DNA from: Calliopsis andreniformis
Taxonomy: Eukaryota; Arthropoda; Insecta; Hymenoptera; Andrenidae
Length of the DNA: 64,000 nucleotides
Assembly: GCF_051401765.1 (NCBI RefSeq)
Contig: NW_027480422.1
Span: 16,820,001 to 16,884,000 of the forward strand
Reading direction: 5' to 3'
How positions within the stretch are numbered: the first letter of the stretch is position 1; every line of letters begins with the position of its first letter. The position numbers were made by a program, and so were the translations under genes. Positions 1 to 10,564 of this stretch are shown piece by piece. A model generated the notes under the pieces. The model was given only the letters and a program-made list of their open reading frames with translations, was not told the origin of the DNA and did not search any database.

Positions 1-2472
1 TCCAATAGCTAGGGCCTAAGAAGTCAACACCAGGAACACCAAATACAAGATAAATACAACAGTTTTTCCATCGTATAAAACGAATAATTGCTACCAGTAT
101 GAAATCAATGGTCATTTCTACGTTCCGGGCAACCTAGGCTTCACTCTGGGGCGTTGCTCAACCACATCGAATAGCTACGGCCCTAGAACACAACGCCATA
201 ACTATAAAATACAATATAAATACAACAGTCTTTCCATCGTATAAAACGAATAATTGCAACCAGTCTGATAGTTATGGTCATTTAACGTCCCGGGCAACCT
301 AGGCTTCACTATAGGGCGCTGCTCCACCAGATCTAATAGTTAGGGCCTAAGAAGTCAACGCCAGAAGCATAAAATATAATATAAGTACAACAGTTTTTCC
401 ACCGTATAACAGGAACAATTGCAACCAGTGTGAAGGTAACGGCCATTTCTACGTTCCGGGCATCCTAGACTTAACACTGAGCCATTGCTCCGCCAGATCG
501 AATACATAGGGCCTTAGAAGTCAACGCCAGGAGCATAAAGTACATTAAAAATCCAACAGTTTGTCAATCTTATAACAGGTATAATTGCAACCAGTGTGAA
601 AGTAATGGTCATTTCTACGTTCCGAGCAACCTAGGTTTCGCTCTGTGGCGTAGCTCCACAACATCGAATAGTTAGGGCCTTAGATGTCAATGCCAGAAGC
701 ATAAAATACAATATAAATACAACAGCTTTTCCATTGTATAAAATGAATACTTGCAAACAGTGAGGAAGTAATGGGCATTTCTACGTTCCGTGCAACCTAT
801 GCTTCACTGTAGGGCGTTGCTCCACCAGATCGAATAGTTAGGGCCCAAGAAGTCAACGCCAGAAGCATAAAATGCAATATAAATACAACAGTTTTTCCCC
901 TGTATAACAGAAATAATTGCAACCAGTGTGAAAGCTATGGTCATTTCCACGTTCCGGGCAACCTAGGCTTCACTCTAGGGCGTTGCTCCACCACATCGAA
1001 TAGTTAGGGCCTTAGAAGTCAATGCCAGAAGCATAAAATACAATATAAATACAACAGTTTTTCCACTGTATAATATGAATAATTGCAAACAGTGTGGAAG
1101 TAATGGTCACTTCTGCGTTCCGGGCAACCTAGGCTTCACTCTAGGGCGTGGGTCCACCAGATCCAATAGCTAGGGCCTAAGAAGTCAATGCCAGAAGCAT
1201 AAAATGCCATATAAATACATCAGTTGTTCCACTGTATAATACGAATAATTGCAAACAGTGTGGAAGTAATGGTCATTTCTACGTTCCGGGCAACCTAGAC
1301 TTCACCCTAGGGCGTGGCTCCACCAGCTCGAATAGTTAGGGCCTAAGAAGTCAATGCCAGAAGCATAAAATACGATATATGTATAACAGTTTTTCCATCG
1401 CATAAAATGAGTAATTGCAACCAGTGTGAAAGTAACGGCCATTTCTACGTTCCGGGAATCCTAGACTTAACACAGAGACATTGCTCCACCAGATCGAATA
1501 CATAGGGCCTTAGAAGTCGACGCCAGAAGCATAAAGTACATTAAAAATCCAACAGTTTATCCATCGTATAACAGGAATAATTGCAACCAGTGTGAAAGCT
1601 ATGGTCATTTCTACGTTCCGGGCAACCTGGGCTTCACTCTAGGGCGTTGGTCCACCACATCGAATAGTTAGGGCCTTAGAAGTCAATGCCAGAAGCATAA
1701 AATGCAATATAAATACAACATTTTTTCCACTGTATAATATGAATAATTGCAAAGAGTGTGGTAGTGATGGTCATTTCTACGTTCCGGGCAACATAGGCTT
1801 CACTCTAGGGCGTTGCTCCACCACATCGAATAGCTACGGCCTTAGAAGTCAACGCCTGAAGCATAAAATATAATATAAATACAACAGTTTTTCCATCGTA
1901 TAAAACGAATAATTGCTACCAGTATGAAAGCAATGGTCATTTCTACGTTCCGGGCAACCTAGGCTTCACTCTAGGGCGTTGCTCAACCACATCGAATAGC
2001 TACGGCCCTAGAACACAACGCCATAACTATAAAATACAATATAAATACAACAGTCTTTCCATCGTATAAAACGAATAATTGCAACCAGTCTGATAGTTAT
2101 GTTCATTTCTACGTCCCGGGCAACCTAGGCTTCACTCTAGGGCGCTGCTCCACCAGATCTAATAGTTAGGGCCTAAGAAGTCAATGTCAGAAGCATAAAA
2201 TACGATATATGTATAACAGTTTTTCCATCGCATAAAATGAATAATCGCAAACAGTATGAAGGTAATGTTCATTTCTACGTTCCGGGCATCCTAGACTTAA
2301 CACTGAGCCATTGCTCCGCCAGATCGAATACATAGGGCCTTAGAAGCCAACGCCAGAAGCATAAAATACGATATATGTACAACAGTTTTACCATCGTATA
2401 AAACGAATAATCGCAAACAGTATGAAGGTAATGTTCATTTCTACGTTCCGGGCAACCTATGCTTCACTCTAG
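1..2472. repeat. Block A, copy 1 (about 15 monomers)
   Basis: This stretch recurs nearly base for base at 31,751, 47,015 and 54,314. Against the 31,751 copy I noticed only about half a dozen substitutions by eye (for example near 330, 525, 657, 845, 2,347 and 2,404). Shared landmarks are the monomer with GAACACAACGCCATAACTAT, a shortened TCATTTAACGTCCCGGG monomer near 279-294 (two bases missing from the core), and three monomers of the CATCCTAGACTTAAC subfamily. Similarity to the other copies stops at about 2,472, where this copy reads AGGGCTTTGG and the 31,751 copy reads AGCGCGTTGC. Confidence 0.9.
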
Positions 2473-2989
2473 GGCTTTGGTCCACCACATCCAACAGTTA
2501 GGGCCTAAGAAGTCAACGCCAGAAGCACCAAATGCAAAATAAATACAACAGTTTTTCCATCGTATAAAACGAATAATTGCAACCAGTATGAAAGTTATGG
2601 TCATTTCTACGTTCCGGGCAACCTAGGCTTCACCCTAGGGCGTTGCTCCACCAGATCGAATAGTTAGGGACTAAGAAGTCAACGCCAGAAGCATAAAATA
2701 CAATAAAAATACAACAGTTTTTCCATCGTATAGCATGAATAATTGCAACCAGAGTGAAAGTAATGGTCATTTCTACGTTTCGGGCGACCTAGGCTTCACT
2801 CTAGGGCGTTGTTCCACCATATCGAATAGCTAGCGCCTTAGAGGTCACCGCCTGAAGCATAAAATACAATAAAAATAGAACAGTTTTTTCATCGTATAAC
2901 AGGAATAATTACAACCAGAGTGAAAGTATTGGTCATTTCTACGTTTCGGGCGACCCAGGCTTCACTCTAGGGCGTTGCTCCACCAGATC
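2473..2989. repeat. Diverged monomers following block A
   Basis: About three monomers. The first (AGGGCTTTGGTCCACC, then CCAACAGTTAGGG) is almost repeated at about 4,951-5,140, a distance of 2,490 bp or 15 monomers. The others carry CGTTTCGGGCGACC in place of the usual core. No other feature is visible. Confidence 0.8.
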
Positions 2990-4224
2990 GAATTGTTAGG
3001 GCCTAAGAAGTCAACGCCAGAAGCATAAAATACGATATATGTACAACAGTTTTTCCATCGTATAAAACGAATAATTGCAACCAGTGTGAAAGTAATGGCC
3101 ATTTCTACGTTGCGGGCATCCTAGACTTAACTCTGAGGCATTGCTACACCAGATCGAATACATAGGGCCTTAGAAGTCAACGCCAGAAGTATAAAGTACA
3201 ACCAAAATCCAACAGTTTGTCCATCGTATAGCGGGAATGATTGCAACCAGAGTGAAAGTAATGGTCATTTCTACATTCCCGGCAACCTAGGCTTCACGCT
3301 AGGGCGTTGCTCCACCAGATCGAATAGTTAGGGCCTAAGAAGTCAACGCCAGAAGCACCAAATACAAAATTAATACAACAGTTTTTCCATCCTATAAAAC
3401 GAATAATTGCAACCAGGATGAAATTTATGGTCATTTCTAAGTTCCGGGCAACCTAGGCTTCACCCTAGGGCGTTGCTCCACCTGATCGAATAGTTAGGGC
3501 CTAAGAAGTCAACGCCAGAAGCATAAAATACAATATAAATACAACTGTTTTTCCACCGTATAAAAAGAATAATTGCAACCAGTATGAAAGTTATGGTCAT
3601 TTCTACGTTCCGGGCAACCTAGGCTTCTCCCTAGGGCGTTGCTTCACCAGATCGAATAGTTAGGGCCTAAGAAGTCAACGCCAGAAGCATAAAATACGAT
3701 ATATGTACAACAGTTTTTCCATCGTATAAAACGAATAATTGCAACGAGTGTGAAAGTAATGGCCATTTCTACGTTGCGGGCATCCTAGACTTAACTCTGA
3801 GGCATTGCTACACCAGATCGAATACATAGGGCCTTAGAAGTCAACGCCAGAAGTTTAAAGTACAATCAAAATCCAACAGTTTGTCCATCGTAAAGCTGGA
3901 ATGATTGCAACCAGAGTGAAAGTAATGGTCATTTCTACGTTTCGGGCGGCCTAGCCTTCACTCTAGGGCGTTGCTCCACCAGATCGAATAGTTAGGGCCT
4001 AAGAAGTCAACGCCAGAAGCACCAAATACAAAATTAATACAACAGTTTTTGCATCCTATAAAACGAATAATTGCAACCAGGATGAAAGTTATGGTCATTT
4101 CTACGTTCCGGGCAACCTAGGCTTCACCCTAGGGCGTTGCTCCACCTGGTCGAATAGTTAGGGCCTGAGAAGTCAACGCCAGAAGCATAAAATACAATAT
4201 AAATACAACATCTTTTCCACCGTA
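2990..4224. repeat. Four-monomer tandem duplication (664 bp step), related to block F
   Basis: The segments at about 2,990-3,560 and 3,654-4,224 match with a 664 bp offset: TACGATATATG at 3,031 recurs at 3,695. Both contain the CATCCTAGACTTAAC monomer, the following monomer with AATCCAACAGTTTGTCC, and one with GAAGCACCAAATAC. The same order with the same 664 bp step occurs inside the 11-mer at 35,444 and 36,108. This is therefore an older, more diverged relative of block F. Many point differences between the two halves show the duplication is not recent. Confidence 0.8.
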
Positions 4225-6540
4225 TACAATGTACATTTGCAAACAGAGTGAAAGTAAAGGTCATTTCTACGTTCCGGGCGACCTAGGCTTAACCATAGGG
4301 CGTTGCTCCACCAGATCGAATAGTTAGAGACTTAGAAGTCAACGCCCGAAGCATGAAATACAAAATAGATAGAACAGTTTTTCCATCGTATAAAACGAAT
4401 AATTGCAACCAGTATGTATGTCATGGTCATTTCTACGTCCCCGGCAACCTATGCTTCACTCTAGGGCGTTGGACGACCAAATCCAATAGCTAGGGCCTAA
4501 GAAGTCATCGCCAGGAGCAACAAATACAAAATAAATACAACAGCCTATCCATCGTATAACACGAATAATTGCAACCAGTATGAAAGCTATGGTCACTTCT
4601 ACGTTCCGTTCAACCTAGGCTTCACTCTAGGGCGTTGCTCAACCACATCGAATAGCTACGGCCCTAGAAGACAACGCCATAACTATAAAATACAATATAA
4701 ATACAATGGTCTTTCCATCGTATATAACGAATAATTGCAACCAGTCTGATAGTTATGGTCATTTCTACGTTCCGGGCAACCTAGGCTTCACCCTAGGGCG
4801 TTGCTCCACCAGATCGAATAGTTAGGGCCTAAGAAGACAACGCCAGATGCACAAAATACAATATAAATACAACAGCTTTTCCATCGTACATAATGTATAT
4901 ATGCAAACAGTGTGAAAGTAATGGTCATTTCTACGTTTCGGGCGACCTAGGCTTCACTCTAGGGCTTTGGTCCACCACATCCAACAGTTAGGGCCTAAGA
5001 AGTCAACGCCAGAAGCACCAAATGCAAAATAAATACAACAGTTTTTCCATCGTATAAAACGAATAATTGCAACCAGTATGAAAGTTATGGTCATTTCTAC
5101 GTTCCGGGCAACCTAGGCTTCACCCTAGGGCGTTGCTCCACCACATCGAATAGTTAGCGCCTTAGAAGTCAACGCTTGAAGCATAAAATACAATAAAGAT
5201 ACAACATTTTTTTCATCGTATAACAGGAATAATTGCAACCAGTCTGAAAGATATGGTCATTTCTACGTTCCGAGCAACCCAGGCTTCACCCCTGGGCGTT
5301 GCTCCACCAGATCCAATAGTTAGGACCTAAGAAGTCAGCGCCAGAAACATAAAATACAAAATAGATACAACAGTTTTTCCATCGTATATAATGTATCTTT
5401 GCAAACAGTATGAAAGTAACAGTCATTTCTACGTTCCGGGCATCCGAGGCTTCACTCTAGGGCGTTGCTCCACCAGTTCGAATAGCAAGGGACTTAGAAG
5501 TCTGCGCCAGAAGCATAAAATACAATATAAATACAATAGTCTTTCCATCGTATAAAACGAGTAATTGCAACCAGTGTGAAAGTAATGGCCATTTCTACGT
5601 TCCGGGCATCCTAGACTTAACTCTGAGGCATTGCTCCACCAGATCGAATACATAGGGCCTTAGAAGTCAACGCCAGAAGCATAAAGTACAATCAAAATCC
5701 AACAGTTTGTCCATCGTATAACAGGAATAATTGCAACAAGCGTGAAGGTAATGGTCATTTCTACGTTCCGGGCAACCTAGGTTTCACTCTTGGGCGTTGC
5801 TCCACCACATCGAATAGCTACGGCCTTAGAAGTCAATTCCAGAAGCATAAAATACAATATAAGTACAACAGCTTTTCCATCGTATAAAATGAATGATTGC
5901 AAATAGTTGTGAAAGTTATGGTCATTTCTACGTTCCGGGCAACCTAGGCTTAACTCCAGGGCGTTGCTCTACCAGATCGAATAGTTAGGACTTTGAATAC
6001 AACGCCAGAAGCATAAAATACAATAAAAATGCAACAGTTTTTCCATCGTATAACAGGAATAATTGCAACTAGTGTGAAAGTGATGTTCATTTCTACGTTC
6101 CGGGCAACCTAGTCTTCACTCTAGGGCGGTGGTCCACCAGATCGAATAGTTAGGGCCTTAGAGGTCAACGCACGAAGCATAAAATACAAAATTAATACAA
6201 CAGTTTTTCCTTCGTATAAAACGAATAATTGCAACCAGTGTGAAAGATATGGTCATTTCTACGTTACGGGCAACCTAGGCTTCGCTCTAGGTCGTTGCTC
6301 CACCAAATCGAATAGCTAGGGCCTTAGAAGTCATAGCCCGAAGCATAAAATGCAAAATTAATACAACAGTTATTCCATCTTGTAACAGGTATAATTACAA
6401 CCAGGGTGAAAGTAATGGGCATTTCTACGTTCCGAGCAACCTAGGCTTCACTCCAGGGCGTAGCTCCACCAGGTCGAGTAGTTTGGGCCTTAGAAAACAA
6501 CTCCAGACGCATAAAATACAATAAAAATACAACAGTTTTT
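4225..6540. repeat. Diverged monomers with no clear higher-order repeat
   Basis: About 14 monomers of the same satellite, in register but individually distinct. The exception is the partial echo of 2,461-2,650 at 4,951-5,140. One CATCCTAGACTTAAC-type monomer lies near 5,606. The open frame on the reverse strand at 5,429-5,653 crosses a monomer boundary and is not considered a gene. Confidence 0.85.
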
Positions 6541-7910
6541 CCATCGTATAAAAAGAATAATTGCAACCAGTGTCAAAGTAATGGTCATTTCTACGTTTCG
6601 GGCAATCTAGGCTTCACTCAAGAGCGTTGCTCCACCAGATCGAATAGTTAGGGCCTTAGAAGTCAACGCGCGAAGCATAAAATACAAAATAAATAGAACA
6701 GTTTTTCCATTGTATGAAACGAATAATTGCAACCAGTGTGAAAGTTATGGTCATTTCTACGTTCCGGGCAACCTAGGCTTCACTCTAGGGCGTTGTTCCA
6801 CCAGATCGAATAGTTAGGGCCTGAGAAGTCAACGTCAGAAGCATAAAATACAATATAAATACAACAGCTTTTCAATCGTATATAATGTATAGTTGCAAAC
6901 AGTGTGAAAGTAAAGGTCATTTCTTGGTTCCGGGCAACCTAGGTTTCGCTGCAGGGCGTTGCTCCACCAGATCGCATAGCTAGGGACTTAAAATTTAACG
7001 CCAGAAGCATAAAATACAATAAAAATGCAACAGTTTTTCTATAGTATAACAGGAATAATTGCAACCAGTGTGAAAGTACAGGTCATTTCTACGTTCCGGG
7101 CAACCTAGGCTTCGCTCTAGGGCCTTGCTCCACCAGATCGAATAGCTAGGGACTTAGAAGTCAACTCCACAAGCATAAAATATAATAAAAATGCAACAGT
7201 TTTTCCATCGTATAACAGGAATAATTGCAACCAGTGTGAAAGTACAGGTCATTTCTACGTTACGGGCAACGTAGGTTTCGCTGTAGGGAGTTGCTGCACC
7301 AGTTCGAATAGCTAGGGACTTAGAAGTCAACGCCAGAAGCATAAAATACAATAAAAATGCAACAGTTTTTCCATCGTATAAAAAGAATAATTGCAACCAG
7401 TGTGAAAGTAATGGTCATTTCTACGTTTCGGGCAATCTAGGCTTCACTCAAGAGCGTTGCTCCACCAGATCGAATAGTTAGGGCCTTAGAAGTCAACGCG
7501 CGAAGCATAAAATACAAAATAAATACAACAGTTTTTCCATTGTATGAAACGAATAATTGCAACCAGTGTGAAAGTTATGGTCATTTCTACGTTCCGGGCA
7601 ACCTAGGCTTCACTCTAGGACGTTGTTCCACCACATCGAATAGTTAGGGCCTGAGAAGTCAACGTCAGAAGCATAAAATACGATATAAATACAACAGCTT
7701 TTCCATCGTATATAATGTATATTTGCAAACAGTGTGAAAGTAAAGTTCATTTCTTGGTTCCGCGCAACCTAGGCTTAACTGTAGGGCGTTGCTCCACCAG
7801 ATCGCATAGCTATGGACATAAAATTTAACGCCAGAAGCATAAAATACAATAAAAATGCAACAGTTTTTCCATCGTATAACAGGAATAATTGCAACCAGTG
7901 TGAAAGTAAT
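6541..7910. repeat. Five-monomer tandem duplication (830 bp step)
   Basis: AAAAGAATAATTGCAACC at 6,551 recurs at 7,381, and about 530 bp downstream of each point match closely (6,551-7,080 against 7,381-7,910). Both include a GCGCGAAGCATAAAAT monomer with CATTGTATGAAACG. They are followed by a TATATAATGTATA-type monomer. A more diverged third version starts near 9,480, 2,819 bp or 17 monomers from the first. Confidence 0.8.
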
Positions 7911-10139
7911 GGTCATTTCTACGTTGCGTGCAAAATAGGCTTCACTCTAGGGCGTTGCTCCACCAGATCGAATGGCTACAGCTTTAGAAGTCAACGCCAG
8001 TGGCATAAAGTACAATATAAATACTACAGTTTTTCCATCGTATACAATCAATGATTGCAAACATTGTGAAAGTAACGGTCATTTCTACGTTCCGGGCAAC
8101 CTGGGCTTGACTCTAGGGCGTTGCTCCACCAAATCGAATAGTTAGGGCCTAAGAAGTGGACGCCAGAAGCATAAAATACAATAAAATTACAACAGTCTTT
8201 CCATCGTATAGCATCAGTAATTGCAACCAGTGTGAAAGTGATGGTCATTCCTACGTTCCGGACAACCTTGGCCGATCTTTAGGGCGTTGCTCCACCAGAT
8301 CGAATGGATAGGGCTAAGAAGTCAACGCCAGAAGCATAAAATAAAATAAATATACAACCGTTGTTCCATCGTATACCAGGAATAATTACAACCAGTGTGA
8401 AAGTAATGGCCATTTCTACATTCAGGAATCCTAGACTCAACTCTGAGGAATTGCTCCAACAGATCGAATAGCTAGGGCCTTAGAAGTCAACGCCCGAAAC
8501 ATAAAATACAATAAAAATACAGCAGTTTTTCCTTCGTATAACAGGAATAATTGCAACAAGCGTGAAGGTAATGGTTATTTCTACATCCCGGGCAACATAG
8601 GCTTCACTCTTGGATGTTGCCCCATCAGATCGCCTAGCTAGGACCATAGAAGTCAAAGCCATAAGCAGAAAATACAATAAAAATGCAAAAGTTTTTCCAT
8701 CGTATAGCATGAGTAATTGCAACCAGTGTGAAAGTGATGGTCATTTCTACGTTCCGGGCAACCTTGGCCTATCTTTAGGGCGTTGCTCCACCAGATCGAA
8801 TAGTTAGGGACTTAGAATTCAACGCCAGAAGCATAAAATACAATAAAAATACAACAGTTTTCCATCGTTGAAAAGAATAATTGCAACCAGTGTGAAAGCA
8901 ATGGTCATTACTACGTTTCGGGCAACATAGGCTTCACTCTTGGACGCTGCCTCACGAGATTGAATAGCTAGGACCTTAGATATCAACGCCAGAAGCATAA
9001 AATACAATATAGGTACAACACCTTTTCCATCGGATAAAACGAATAATTTCAACCAGTGTGAAAGTTATGGTCATTTCTACGTTCCGTGCAACCTTGTCTT
9101 TACTCTAGGGCGTTGCTCCACCAGATCGAATTGTTAGGGACTTGGAAGTCAACGCCCCAAGCATAAAATACAAAATTAATAGAACAGTTTTTCCATTGCA
9201 TAAAACGAATAATTGCAACCAGTGTGAAGATTATGGTCATTTCTACGTTCCGTGCAACATAGGCTTCACTCTAGGGCGTTGCTCCACAACATCGAATAGC
9301 TACGGCTTTAGAAGTCAACGCCAGAAGCATAAAATACAATATAAATACAAGAGTTTTTCCATCGTATACAATGAATGATTGCAAACATTGTGAAAGTAAC
9401 GGTCATTTCTACGTTCCAGGCAACCTAGGCTTCACTCTAGGGCGTTGCTCCACCAGATCGTATAGCTAGGCCCTTAGAAGTCAACGCGTGAAGCATAAAA
9501 TACAAAATAAATAGAAGAGTTTTTCCATTGTATGAAACGAATAATTGCAACCAGTGTGAAAGTTATGGTCTTTTCTACGTTCCGGGCAACCTAGGCTTCA
9601 CTATAGGGCGTTGTTCGACCAGATCGAAAAGTTAGGGCCTAAGAAGTCAACGTCAGAAGCATACAATACAATATAAATACTACAGCTTTTCCATCATATA
9701 TAATGTATATTTGCAAACAGTGTGAAAGTAAAGGTCATTTCTAGGTACCGGGCAACCTAGGCTTAGCTGTAGGGCGTTGCTCCACCAGATCGCATAGCTA
9801 GGGACTTAAAATTTAACGCCAGAAGCATAAAATACAATAAAAATGACACAGTTTTTTCATCGTATAACAGGAATAATTGCAACCAGTGTGAAAGTACAGG
9901 TCATTTCTACGTTACGGGCAACCTAGGTTTCGCTGTAGGGAGTTGCTCCACCAGATCGAATAGTTAGGGACATTGAGTACAACGGCAGAAGCATAAAATA
10001 CACTAAAAATGCAACAGTTTCTCCATTGTATAACAGGAATAACTGCAACAAGTATGAAAGTACTGGTCATTTCTATGTTCCGGGTAACCTATGCTTCACT
10101 CTAGGGCGCTGCACCACCAGATCGAGTAGCTAGGGACTT
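7911..10139. repeat. Diverged monomers preceding the long higher-order repeat
   Basis: About 13 monomers. A distinctive monomer (AACCTTGGCC then ATCTTTAGGGCG) occurs twice, about 496 bp or three monomers apart, with cores near 8,217 and 8,713. The stretch at 9,480-9,960 echoes 6,660-7,080, and its last monomer resembles the one near 7,201-7,300. Several GHFY-type open frames are found here, including the zinc-knuckle-like one at 9,214-9,255. These are features of the monomer, not genes. Confidence 0.82.
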
Positions 10140-10564
10140 AGAATTCAACGCCAGAAGAATAAAATAAAACATAAGTACAACAGTTTTTCCATCGTATAAA
10201 ATGTATAATCGCAAGAAGTGTTAAGGCAATGGTCATTTCCACGTTCCAGGCAACCTACGCTTCACTCTAGGACGTTGGTCCACCATATCCAATAGATAGG
10301 GCCTCACAAGTCAACGCCGGATGCACCAAATACAAAATAAATACAACAGTTTTTCCATCGTATAAAACGAATAATTGCAACCAGTGTGAAAGTAATGGTC
10401 ATTTCTACGTTCCGGGCAACCTAGGCTTCACTCTAGGCCGTTGCTACACCACATCGTCTAGCTACGGCCTTAGAAGTCAACGCGCGAAGCATAAAATACA
10501 ATAAAAGTACAACAGTTTTTCCAACGTATAACAGGAATGATTGCAACCAGAGTGAAAGTGATGG

